Shown here piece by piece: positions 1 to 6,363 of a DNA stretch of 15,083 nucleotides. Source of the DNA: UMGS1071 sp045638545. Its GTDB lineage: Bacteria > Bacillota > Clostridia > Oscillospirales > Acutalibacteraceae. Every line of letters begins with the position of its first letter. The first letter of the stretch is position 1. The stretch is from positions 1 through 15,083 of the forward strand of contig JAZUBL010000047.1 in NCBI GenBank assembly GCA_045638545.1, in the 5' to 3' direction. A program made the position numbers and the translations under genes. The notes under the pieces are model-generated. The model saw nothing but the letters and a program-made list of their open reading frames with translations, had not been told where the DNA came from and did no database searches.

Positions 1-15
1 GAAAATCAAATCTCT

Positions 16-89
16 GCAGGATTAGTTCATCGGTAGAACGGTCGCTTCCCAAGCCACAGAGGCGGGTTCGATTCCCGTATCCTGCTCCA
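16..89 (+). tRNA. tRNA-Gly, anticodon CCC, with encoded CCA end
   Basis: The sequence folds as a full cloverleaf: acceptor arms GCAGGAT (16-22) and ATCCTGC (79-85), D stem GTTC/GAAC, anticodon loop TTCCCAA (46-52) giving anticodon CCC, T stem GCGGG/CCCGT around TTCGATT (67-73), discriminator T and an encoded CCA (87-89). CCC reads the glycine codon GGG. The anticodon stem GTCGC/GCCAC has one C-C mismatch (43 against 55), corresponding to tRNA positions 29-41. Only 15 bases lie upstream, so its promoter, or an upstream tRNA in the same transcript, falls outside the window. Confidence 0.95.
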
Positions 90-97
90 GTCGAGAT

Positions 98-133
98 GCC
101 TCGGCACGCAAATCGCGTGTGGGGCGTTTTTTT
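98..133 (+). terminator. Intrinsic terminator after tRNA-Gly
   Basis: An imperfect hairpin whose loop-proximal core is CACGC/GCGTG (105-109 with 115-119), extended by wobble pairs, is followed by seven T at 127-133. It starts nine bases after the tRNA CCA end. Its core resembles that of the terminator at 929-963. Confidence 0.75.
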
Positions 134-180
134 ATTTTCAACCACTGTGCCGCGCACAGAGGATCCCGCAAATTCACAGC

Positions 181-201
181 GATACGGGAGGAGAACCCGC
201 C
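181..201 (-). repeat. Inverted partial copy of the tRNA-Gly T-arm
   Basis: Read on the minus strand, these 21 bases match tRNA positions 61-81 at 18 of 21 sites: GGCGGGTTC, then three differing bases, then TCCCGTATC. The copy lies about 100 bases downstream of the tRNA in opposite orientation. The stretch around it (140-210) has further small perfect hairpins: TGTGC/GCACA at 146-158 and GAGAAC/GTTCTC at 191-208. It may be a recombination scar or decayed att-like sequence at the tRNA, but no integrase is present. Confidence 0.55.
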
Positions 202-232
202 CGTTCTCAGGGGTACTGCGATTTTCTTGAAA

Positions 233-261
233 TTGAAAAAATCATGGTTTTGAAGTATAAT
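233..261 (+). promoter_or_regulatory. SigA-type promoter of the orphan gene
   Basis: TTGAAA (233-238) and a perfect TATAAT (256-261) are separated by 17 bases. A second TTGAAA directly abuts the first at 227-232. The gene starts at 304 after an AGGAGG at 292-297. Confidence 0.8.
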
Positions 262-303
262 CAATTCGATAAATAAGAATTTGTTTTATTTAGGAGGTAT
301 AAT

Positions 304-795
304 ATGAGACGACTATATCCCAGAAATCTTACGGGAGAAGATATAAATAATGCTTTTCAAATATGTATTGCTAAAGAAGATTCAAAAGAAGTAATACGTA
401 CTGTACTTTTTCAAAAAAAATACGGTTTCTCTGAAGATTCCAGACCTATTTATTTTGATAAGGCCAAAATAGAAAAAATGAAACCTCAACTTGAATATAG
501 TTTAGGTCAATTAAAAGATGTTCACGAAGATTATCCTTCAACTACAACAGAAACCATAAAAGACAGATATGATGATGTCGAGTGGACTAAAAACTCTACT
601 GTTCTTATGGCTTACCTTCATTTGATATTAGCTGCCGATTTGGTAAAACCAGTTGAAGCAGCTACTGGAGAATTGGAATTTACCAGTGAGATTATTCCTA
701 CTTTACATACAGAGGATTCTAATTTAGGAACTTGGCTCAAGAAAAATAAAGAAAAATTTTTGACAAAGGTATATGGGCCAGAAAAAGCCGACTAA
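304..795 (+). CDS. Orphan hypothetical protein, AT-rich, likely horizontally acquired
   Basis: This 163-residue soluble protein belongs to no family I recognise. It has no signal peptide or membrane segment, a single cysteine, many Lys and Glu residues, and a mostly hydrophobic stretch near residues 98-115 that could be a buried helix. The start is firm: AGGAGG six bases before the ATG and a near-consensus promoter 43 bases further up. The gene is a complete one-gene unit with its own terminator. Base composition stands out: bases 361-420 hold only 14 G or C of 60, against 29 of 60 at 1201-1260 in the flavodoxin gene, and codons end mostly in A or T. Its place just behind a tRNA gene and between related terminators suggests acquired cargo. 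Such lone genes are sometimes defence or immunity factors, but nothing in the sequence shows that here. Confidence 0.8.
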   Translation: MRRLYPRNLTGEDINNAFQICIAKEDSKEVIRTVLFQKKYGFSEDSRPIYFDKAKIEKMKPQLEYSLGQLKDVHEDYPSTTTETIKDRYDDVEWTKNSTVLMAYLHLILAADLVKPVEAATGELEFTSEIIPTLHTEDSNLGTWLKKNKEKFLTKVYGPEKAD

Positions 796-807
796 TAATC
801 TGCGAAT

Positions 808-837
808 ACTTAATTAAAGAATTGAGTAGGATTTTTT
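808..837 (+). terminator. Terminator of the orphan gene
   Basis: The stem ACTTAATT (808-815) pairs with AATTGAGT (820-827) through one T-G wobble around an AAAG loop, and six T follow at 832-837. The stem is AU-rich, in keeping with the composition of the gene it ends. Confidence 0.6.
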
Positions 838-928
838 GATGTTTATTGTATTTATAGATATCAAGAAAATTCCAATTTGTCGAATAAATGCCTCGCGCAC
901 CGTTATATTGTTCTCAGAAACCAGGCAG

Positions 929-963
929 GCGTCTGAACGCATTTCGCGTTCAGGCGTTTTTTT
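929..963 (+). terminator. Strong intrinsic terminator with no gene directly upstream
   Basis: Eleven pairs (930-940 with 946-956; loop ATTTC) precede seven T at 957-963. The orphan gene already has a terminator about 100 bases earlier, and no gene lies in between. The core ACGCATTTCGCGT differs by two bases from ACGCAAATCGCGT after the tRNA, and both run into GGCG followed by seven T. This is probably the terminator, or a duplicate of it, of the unit interrupted by the AT-rich insert. Confidence 0.8.
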
Positions 964-964
964 A

Positions 965-993
965 TTGCATCTCATAAAATCCAGCAGTATAAT
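965..993 (+). promoter_or_regulatory. Promoter of the flavodoxin-lipoprotein operon
   Basis: TTGCAT (965-970), a 17-base spacer and TATAAT (988-993). It begins two bases after the T-tract of the preceding terminator, giving a leader of about 27 bases before the TTG start. Confidence 0.8.
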
Positions 994-1026
994 GAAAGCA
1001 AATATTCCATTACGGAGGGATGCTTT

Positions 1027-1494
1027 TTGAAAACAGCCATTGTTTATATTTCCACCCACCATGGCAACACAAAAAAGCTGGCAGAAGCCGCACAGGCTGC
1101 CAACGAAAACGTAGATCTCTTTGACCTGAAAGAAGTGACCCCAGACCTGACCGACTACGACTGCATTGGTCTGGCCTCCGGTATTTATGCAGGCAGAGTC
1201 AGCCCGGAGCTGGTGACGTTTGTAAAGACCCACCTGCCAAACAATAAATATGTCTTCTGCCTGTACACCTACGGCGGCAAAGACGGCAATAAATACACCC
1301 TGAAGCTGAAAGAAGCTGTGGCCGGTGTGCAGGGAAAATATCTGGGCGAATACGGCTGTGCCGGCTTTAATACCTTCGGCCCATTTAAGCTGTTTGGCGG
1401 CACCGCCAAAGGCCACCCAACGGAAGCCGAGCAGGCTGAGGCCGCTGCCTTTGTAAAAAAGCTCCTGAACGTACTGGCAAAGTATGAAGCATGA
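1027..1494 (+). CDS. Flavodoxin-like protein
   Basis: This 155-residue cytoplasmic protein has the flavodoxin fold signature. A first strand (TAIVYIS) leads into the phosphate-binding loop T-H-H-G-N-T at residues 10-15. Later come the aromatic/glycine loop around residues 48-56 and the strand with Y80-T-Y-G-G-K-D near 80-86, which should flank the FMN isoalloxazine ring. The C-terminal motif G110-C-A-G-F-N-T-F-G-P-F near 110-120 recurs in clostridial flavodoxin-family proteins. The expected role is FMN-dependent one- or two-electron transfer; partners are not identifiable. The start is TTG at 1027, eight bases after GGAGG (1014-1018); no in-frame ATG fits as well. It ends 28 bases before the lipoprotein gene, which shares its promoter and terminator. 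Confidence 0.9.
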   Translation: MKTAIVYISTHHGNTKKLAEAAQAANENVDLFDLKEVTPDLTDYDCIGLASGIYAGRVSPELVTFVKTHLPNNKYVFCLYTYGGKDGNKYTLKLKEAVAGVQGKYLGEYGCAGFNTFGPFKLFGGTAKGHPTEAEQAEAAAFVKKLLNVLAKYEA

Positions 1495-1522
1495 TCCTAA
1501 AATTCAGAAACGAGGTCTCTTT

Positions 1523-2104
1523 ATGAAACTGAAAAAATCAATCCTTGCTGCAATCCTGCTGGCTGCTGTTTCTGCTGCAGCCCTTTCCATGTCTGCCTGC
1601 GGCGGCGGTACAGAGCCGGAAGACACAGCGCCTGTTATTTCCATTGTAAGTAATGACGACGAAAGCCAGGCAGAAACAGAAGATCCTGAAACATCCTCTG
1701 AAGAAGAAACAGACGATACCGACACTGTGATCGACATTGACGGCACACTGGAGGACTACATTGCTTCTGACGCAGTGCAGAATGCCGTGCATGAAGCAAA
1801 CCAGAAGGATACCAACTTCTACACAGAACTGACTGCAGAAGGCCATACCATCACCAAGTCCATGTATCTGCTGAAAGAACGCTCTGAGGATGAATTAGTC
1901 GACATGAGCGACCGCTTCTATGTGGAACGCAATCGCTTCCCGCTGCAGGAACTGGTATTCGGCAGTGTTGACGTATTCGGCAGCCTCAGCGGCGTAGATG
2001 AATTTGCAGACGGCATCGACGTAACTTTTAAAATTAACGTGTACGATGTGGAAGGCAATCTGCTGGAAAACCTGTGCAGCACCAGCCATTACCAGGGAAA
2101 ATAA
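1523..2104 (+). CDS. Small secreted lipoprotein of unknown function
   Basis: This protein has 193 residues. Residues 1-25 form a lipoprotein signal peptide (MKLKKS, a hydrophobic core, then lipobox M-S-A-C), so Cys26 should be lipidated and the rest anchored outside the membrane. Residues 30-75 are an acidic, low-complexity Glu/Asp/Thr/Ser linker. Residues 78-193 form a compact mixed domain with LEDYIASDAVQ at its start and a beta-rich end (VTFKINVYDVEGNLLENL). It resembles small uncharacterised clostridial lipoproteins of the DUF4854 kind, a recollection I could not test. The ATG at 1523 is preferred because GAGG lies seven bases upstream and the signal peptide starts there; an in-frame ATG at 1484 overlaps the flavodoxin gene and would spoil the signal peptide. 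Confidence 0.8.
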   Translation: MKLKKSILAAILLAAVSAAALSMSACGGGTEPEDTAPVISIVSNDDESQAETEDPETSSEEETDDTDTVIDIDGTLEDYIASDAVQNAVHEANQKDTNFYTELTAEGHTITKSMYLLKERSEDELVDMSDRFYVERNRFPLQELVFGSVDVFGSLSGVDEFADGIDVTFKINVYDVEGNLLENLCSTSHYQGK

Positions 2105-2118
2105 TCCCGCATATTATA

Positions 2119-2152
2119 AAAAGCCTCCCTTTGCCGGGAGGCTTTTATTTTC
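2119..2152 (+). terminator. Terminator of the flavodoxin-lipoprotein operon
   Basis: AAGCCTCCC (2121-2129) pairs perfectly with GGGAGGCTT (2136-2144) and is followed by a T-rich tail. The left arm with its loop start (AAGCCTCCCTTT) recurs at 6364-6375 and in part at 13594-13603. Confidence 0.85.
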
Positions 2153-2159
2153 CTGAAAA

Positions 2160-2236
2160 CTAACTTTGTGTCCATAAGGGCGGTTACAGATCGCCCCTGC
2201 GGGGCACCTCACTCATCAGAGGGAGGCATTGACGAT
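2160..2236 (-). repeat. Intergenic repeat-like element
   Basis: Between two convergent terminators lies about 120 bases without a gene. On the minus strand it reads CCTCCCTCTGATGAGTGAGG followed by a GCCCC-TGC-GGGGC hairpin (2193-2205). It resembles the CTCCCTC...GAGGGAG elements scattered through the intergenic DNA of Faecalibacterium and Ruminococcus relatives. That assignment is from memory, and only one copy is in this window. Confidence 0.4.
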
Positions 2237-2273
2237 TCCGTTCCGGTCAGTATTGCTTTCACTTTTTATCCGG

Positions 2274-2314
2274 AAAAAGAAAAAGACCACCCGCAAAACG
2301 GGTGGTCCTTTTTT
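2274..2314 (-). terminator. Bidirectional terminator behind the NSS transporter
   Basis: GACCACCCG (2285-2293) pairs perfectly with CGGGTGGTC (2299-2307). There are T runs after it on the plus strand (2309-2314) and A runs before it (2274-2284), so it can end transcription both ways. It lies nine bases past the minus-strand transporter stop codon. Confidence 0.9.
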
Positions 2315-2322
2315 CTTTTCTG

Positions 2323-3687
2323 TTACATTGAAATAACACCGAATTGTGCCAGTGTGTAAGATGCCAGGATCATCAGCAGGAGAACCGGAGCGATGAACTT
2401 GATGAGAACAACATAAAGTGTTCTTCTGCCAAGTCTTTCTCCGTTGCGTGTAACTTCTGTGATAACATAGTTTGGCTTTACAACCCAGCCAATCAGGATA
2501 CAGGTCAGGAATGCTACAACCGGCATCATGATACTGTTGGACAGCCAGTCGCAGAATGTGAGGATATCCATGCCCAGGATGAGGAAGTTGCCCCATACAC
2601 CGAAACCGAGGGATACCGGCACACCGATTGCAATTGCAATACCGCTTACGATAAGAACTGATACCCAACGCTTTACCTTAAACTTGTCCATAACGGAGGA
2701 AGCAACCGCTTCCATGATGGAGATGGAACTGGTAAGCGCTGCAAAGAATACCATGATGAAGAATGCAATACCTACGATCCAACCGCCAGGGATTGTTTCG
2801 AATACCTGCGGCATGGTCTGGAACATCAGGCCAGGACCGCTCTGCTTGGTTGCTTCTTCGCCGCCGAATGCAAATACGGACGGAACGATCATCATACCAG
2901 CAAGGAATGCTACAACTGTATCGAAGATCTCGATCTGGCTTACAGACTTGTTCAGGTTAACCTCTTTCTTTGTGTAAGAACCATAAGCAACCATGATACC
3001 CATAGCAATACTCATGGAGAAGAAGCACTGACCTGCTGCAGCACAGACTGTCATTACGGAGAACTTGGAGAAGTCCGGAACAACATAGTACAGGAAGCCA
3101 TCGATTGCGCCCGGAATGAACAGTACGTAGATTGCAAGACCGATACAAAGAGCAAGCAGGATCGGCATCATAACCTTGCTGAGCTTTTCAATACCCTTGG
3201 AAACACCCAGCAGGATTGCACCCGCAGTGATTGCCAGGAAGATACCGAAGAAGATCAGCGGAGCCCATGTTTCGCCGATGAAGGCGCCAAAAGCGCCGTC
3301 TTTTGCCGCATCGGCTGCACCGCCTGTAACAAAGGTAACCATGTATCTGGTTACCCAGCCGCCAATAACGCAGTAATACGGTAAAATGATCATCGGGATT
3401 GCTGCTGCCAGCAAACCAACGAACTTGAACTTTTTGTGTACCGCACCATAAGCCATCAGCGGGCTTTTGCCTGTTTTACGGCCAATCGCAATTTCTGTGA
3501 TCAGCAGCGCAAAACCAAATGTCAGCGCAATAACAATGTAACAGAGAATGAAGATACCGCCGCCGTGCTGAGCAGCCAGGTATGGGAAACGCCAGAGGTT
3601 ACCCAGACCAACCGCACTACCGGCAGCAGCGAGTACGAAGCCAAGACCGCCGCTAAAGCCGCCTTTGCCCTTCTTTTCTTCCCCCAT
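2323..3687 (-). CDS. Sodium-dependent transporter, neurotransmitter:sodium symporter (NSS) family
   Basis: A 454-residue polytopic membrane protein of the LeuT/MhsT/TnaT family, which couples Na+ influx to uptake of amino acids or related small amines. The hallmark TM1 segment is present near residues 15-35 (AAAGSAVGLGNLWRFPYL): the unwound A-G-S-A-V-G-L-G-N stretch carries Na+ and substrate contacts. About 11-12 hydrophobic helices follow, ending without a long tail, and the length is typical of bacterial members. The intracellular gate residues of LeuT (R5, W8) align with Lys and Phe here (K-G-G-F). The start at 3687 is chosen because AGAAGG lies seven bases upstream; an in-frame ATG at 3741 has no such site. 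The gene is monocistronic, with its own promoter and terminator. Substrate cannot be read from the sequence. Confidence 0.93.
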   Translation of the reverse strand: MGEEKKGKGGFSGGLGFVLAAAGSAVGLGNLWRFPYLAAQHGGGIFILCYIVIALTFGFALLITEIAIGRKTGKSPLMAYGAVHKKFKFVGLLAAAIPMIILPYYCVIGGWVTRYMVTFVTGGAADAAKDGAFGAFIGETWAPLIFFGIFLAITAGAILLGVSKGIEKLSKVMMPILLALCIGLAIYVLFIPGAIDGFLYYVVPDFSKFSVMTVCAAAGQCFFSMSIAMGIMVAYGSYTKKEVNLNKSVSQIEIFDTVVAFLAGMMIVPSVFAFGGEEATKQSGPGLMFQTMPQVFETIPGGWIVGIAFFIMVFFAALTSSISIMEAVASSVMDKFKVKRWVSVLIVSGIAIAIGVPVSLGFGVWGNFLILGMDILTFCDWLSNSIMMPVVAFLTCILIGWVVKPNYVITEVTRNGERLGRRTLYVVLIKFIAPVLLLMILASYTLAQFGVISM

Positions 3688-3758
3688 TGTGGAACCTTCT
3701 TTCTCCCAAAAATCCGGAGACTTTTGGAACTTCTTATTCAATTGATATAATTGCGCTC

Positions 3759-3792
3759 GTTATAGCATATCGTTATAACCGCATATTGTCAA
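3759..3792 (-). promoter_or_regulatory. NSS transporter promoter with overlapping palindrome
   Basis: On the minus strand, TTGACA (3787-3792) and TATGCT (3764-3769) are 17 bases apart. An imperfect palindrome with GTTATA/TATAAC arms spans 3759-3779, covering the -10 box and part of the spacer. That is where a repressor could block RNA polymerase. The leader to the start codon is about 70 bases. Confidence 0.65.
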
Positions 3793-3849
3793 TCTTTTTT
3801 GCTGTTTTGTAACCTATTTAATCGGATTTTTGCTTTAAAGCGCTGAATT

Positions 3850-5013
3850 TTACTTTGCCTTTAAATTGCCGTCATACCACTTTGCCTGGTCAGCTTTCAG
3901 TGCCTTTGCAAAGGTATCCGGATACTCCGGCTTGGTACCGCCATTCCAGTACCAGCAGTCCGGGTACAGTGTCTGCTCATTTCTGTAAGCAGCCTTTGCT
4001 GTATCCACTTCTGCCTTTTCACCTGCACGAACTTTTCTCGCAACAACAACAGTACGGAAGTTCTCGTACTCATAGGAGCAGGTGGAGAGCACCAGCAGCT
4101 GGTCATTCTCGTTCACTGTCACGCCGGTGTCGATCACAGAGCGGATCATCACATTGTGGACAAAGTTGAGGAAATCCTCATCGCCGCCAAAGCTTGGGCG
4201 CACGTACTGGAAGATCTTACCCTGGCTTTCCAGCACGTTTGTCTTGAATACGGAAATCACTTTCCAGTCGCCCTGCTCTAAATAAGTATCATAGTGGAAT
4301 ACCGGTGCACTCTTGTAGAAGTCCAGATCGCCGTACTTCAGAATATCAGCAAACATACGGCCGTCGTCCATGTGGTGGCCATACAGTGTCTGGCTCTTGC
4401 TGTAACGGTCGCCCGGTGTAATGGAGTTTGCAGCATCCAGGAAGATGCTGCCGTATCTGGTGTCTTCCTTTTTATAGTTGCGGTACAGGTAGTATTCCGG
4501 GTCATCCTTGGAAGACTGGAGAACCGGAAGATCTACAATGGTGTTTGGAATGGTGATCCAGCCTACAATGTCTTCGTTCACTTCTCGAAGGGAATCGAAG
4601 TCTGCAACAGCACGTTCTGAGCCGCCATCCGGATCAGAGGAAACATTGTCAGTTGCCACTGCGCGGATCTCATCGTTAGCGCTGTCTGTCATACTCGGCT
4701 GAATGACCATTTCCCAGATCAGCATGGCTGCACTGCCCATAAACACCAGAATTGCCACGATCAGCAGAATGATCAGGATCGGTGTGGATTTCCGCTTTTT
4801 CTTTGGTTTCTGCTCTTTGGGCGGTGTTGGTTCCAGAATGCGCTCCGGTTTTTTCACCGGTTCTGCTTTCGGTGCTTCCGGCTTTTCTTCTTTTGGCGCA
4901 GCTTCTTTCACCGGCGCAGCAGGTGTTTCTGCCGGTTCTTCTTCACTGCGAAAGCGGCGCGGACGGTAGTCCTGCTCCTGCAGGTTACCATCGTCGTCTT
5001 TGTATCTTGCCAT
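3850..5013 (-). CDS. Class B sortase with long cytoplasmic Pro/Glu/Lys extension
   Basis: This 387-residue cysteine transpeptidase should anchor sorting-signal proteins to the cell wall, or assemble pili, at the outer membrane face. Residues 1-77 are cytoplasmic and charged, with P/A/E/K-rich repeats from about 25 to 75. A single membrane helix spans about 78-100, after a KKKRKS stop. The catalytic domain runs from about 135 to 330: G-W-I-T-I-P-N-T-I-V-D-L-P-V entry motif (151-164), catalytic His213 in LYGHHMDDGRMF (usual G-H-N-M form here G-H-H-M), Cys312 in LSTCS and Arg320 before TVVVAR. A 50-residue tail follows. AAGGAG lies six bases before the ATG. It starts 21 bases after cinA and is probably co-transcribed. 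No sortase substrate with a sorting signal is encoded nearby, so the target is unknown. Confidence 0.93.
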   Translation of the reverse strand: MARYKDDDGNLQEQDYRPRRFRSEEEPAETPAAPVKEAAPKEEKPEAPKAEPVKKPERILEPTPPKEQKPKKKRKSTPILIILLIVAILVFMGSAAMLIWEMVIQPSMTDSANDEIRAVATDNVSSDPDGGSERAVADFDSLREVNEDIVGWITIPNTIVDLPVLQSSKDDPEYYLYRNYKKEDTRYGSIFLDAANSITPGDRYSKSQTLYGHHMDDGRMFADILKYGDLDFYKSAPVFHYDTYLEQGDWKVISVFKTNVLESQGKIFQYVRPSFGGDEDFLNFVHNVMIRSVIDTGVTVNENDQLLVLSTCSYEYENFRTVVVARKVRAGEKAEVDTAKAAYRNEQTLYPDCWYWNGGTKPEYPDTFAKALKADQAKWYDGNLKAK

Positions 5014-5034
5014 AGGCGTCTCCTTTCTGTCATG

Positions 5035-6285
5035 TTATGGAAGGATCGGTAAATCTGTTAAATAGCGGCGGATCATATCCAATGCGGTAGACGCCGCTCT
5101 GCTTCTGTAATACGCACGGCTGCGCGGCACCGGCATACCGGTCAGCTTTTTCACCCAGGTCTGTTTGCCGTCGCTGAGGCTTACATACACAAGACCCACC
5201 GGTTTTTCAGCACTGCCGCCGCCAGGGCCTGCAATGCCTGTAATGCCAATACCAAGGTCGCTGCCGGACACCCGGACAACACCTTCGGCCATAGCTTTTG
5301 CCACCTGCTCGCTGACAGCGCCGTACTGCGCCAGCAATTCCTCCGGCACGCCGAGAAGCTGTGTTTTAATACGGTTGGAGTAGGTAACCGCACCCATCTC
5401 AAACACAGAGGAAGAGCCCGGCAGGTCGGTGATGCGCTTTGCAACAAGGCCGCCGGTACAGGACTCTGCCGTTGCAGCTGTTTTGCCCTGCTCCAGCAGA
5501 AGGTGCAGCACTGTTTCTTCCAGAGAGTTATACTCCGTGGTGTAAACACAGTCTCCCACAATCTGGCAGATACCGTCAATTACCGGCTGACAGAGAGCTT
5601 CTGCCTCGATCTGAGTGTCAGCCTTCGCTGTGACGCGGACGTACATTTCACCATCACCGGCATAGGTAGCTGCTGTCGGGTTGCTGCCCTGTACATAGGC
5701 GGCGATCTCCTCTGCCACCTGTCCCTCGCCTTTGCCGAAAATACGGATATTGCGGGAATAGATCACAGTAGTGTCATCGCCGCGGAGATACGGGATCAGG
5801 TACTTCTCCAGCATTGGCCTCAGCTCGGAAGGCGGACCAGGCAGCATGGCAATCAGTTTGCCTTCTGCTGTGGTGCAGACGCAGCCAGGCGCCGTACCGT
5901 GATCGTTCGGCAGCACGTGGCAGCCTTCCGGCAGCATAGCCTGCTTATACTGGTTTGCACCGCAGACTCTGTCCTTAAAATAAGCTTCCAGCCGCTGACG
6001 GCTTTCTGGATCTTCCACCAGTGGTTTGCCGGCCACACGGGCAATGGTTTCTTTGGTCAGGTCATCTTCCGTTGGGCCAAGGCCGCCGGTTGTAATGACA
6101 AGATCGCACCGCTCCAGAGAGGCATGCAGCGTCTGCTCCAGCCGCTCCGGGTTATCGCCGACAGTGCAGGCATACTGCATGGTGCAGCCGATTGTTGTGA
6201 GGGCCTTTGCTACAATGGTGGTATCTGTGTTGACAACGTCGCCCAATAATAATTCCGTGCCGACGGAGATGATTTCTGCTTTCAT
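5035..6285 (-). CDS. cinA: CinA: MoCF-type domain plus nicotinamide-nucleotide amidase
   Basis: This protein has 416 residues, the normal length of two-domain CinA. The N-terminal MoCF-like domain (about 1-170) carries TTGGLGPTEDDLTKE and LPGPPSEL; in characterised relatives it has ADP-ribose pyrophosphatase activity. The C-terminal domain (about 255-410) carries the amidase signature AESCTGGL, then GAVTYSN and GIAGPGGG. It deamidates nicotinamide mononucleotide in the pyridine nucleotide cycle. The name comes from competence-damage induction in streptococci, but no recA or competence gene is seen here. The start is supported by AGGAGG nine bases upstream. It lies upstream of the sortase gene in the same direction; the 120 bases before it hold the thiI terminator and a repeat. 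Confidence 0.95.
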   Translation of the reverse strand: MKAEIISVGTELLLGDVVNTDTTIVAKALTTIGCTMQYACTVGDNPERLEQTLHASLERCDLVITTGGLGPTEDDLTKETIARVAGKPLVEDPESRQRLEAYFKDRVCGANQYKQAMLPEGCHVLPNDHGTAPGCVCTTAEGKLIAMLPGPPSELRPMLEKYLIPYLRGDDTTVIYSRNIRIFGKGEGQVAEEIAAYVQGSNPTAATYAGDGEMYVRVTAKADTQIEAEALCQPVIDGICQIVGDCVYTTEYNSLEETVLHLLLEQGKTAATAESCTGGLVAKRITDLPGSSSVFEMGAVTYSNRIKTQLLGVPEELLAQYGAVSEQVAKAMAEGVVRVSGSDLGIGITGIAGPGGGSAEKPVGLVYVSLSDGKQTWVKKLTGMPVPRSRAYYRSRAASTALDMIRRYLTDLPILP

Positions 6286-6335
6286 GGAGAATGCCCTCCT
6301 TTTTCAATGAAAAATGAAGAATTGCGGAATAAAAA

Positions 6336-6363
6336 ATTAAAATTACAGGATGCGCTGAATCAA
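6336..6363 (-). promoter_or_regulatory. Weak candidate promoter for cinA-sortase
   Basis: On the minus strand TTGATT (6358-6363) and TTTAAT (6336-6341) are 16 bases apart, inside the AT-rich repeat and just past the thiI terminator hairpin. In a sequence this AT-rich the match could be chance; read-through from thiI is the alternative. Confidence 0.3.

Noticed and set aside
22..264. 80-codon minus-strand frame across the tRNA
   Set aside because: It is the antisense of tRNA-Gly and its terminator, a frequent false gene call, and has no ribosome binding site.
836..1030. 64-codon plus-strand frame before the flavodoxin gene
   Set aside because: It runs through the 929-963 terminator and the flavodoxin promoter, has no Shine-Dalgarno, and shows no coding bias.
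2121..2152. Riboswitch between the lipoprotein and transporter genes
   Set aside because: The structures are simple perfect hairpins with T runs placed downstream of stop codons on both sides, so they are terminators rather than leader elements.
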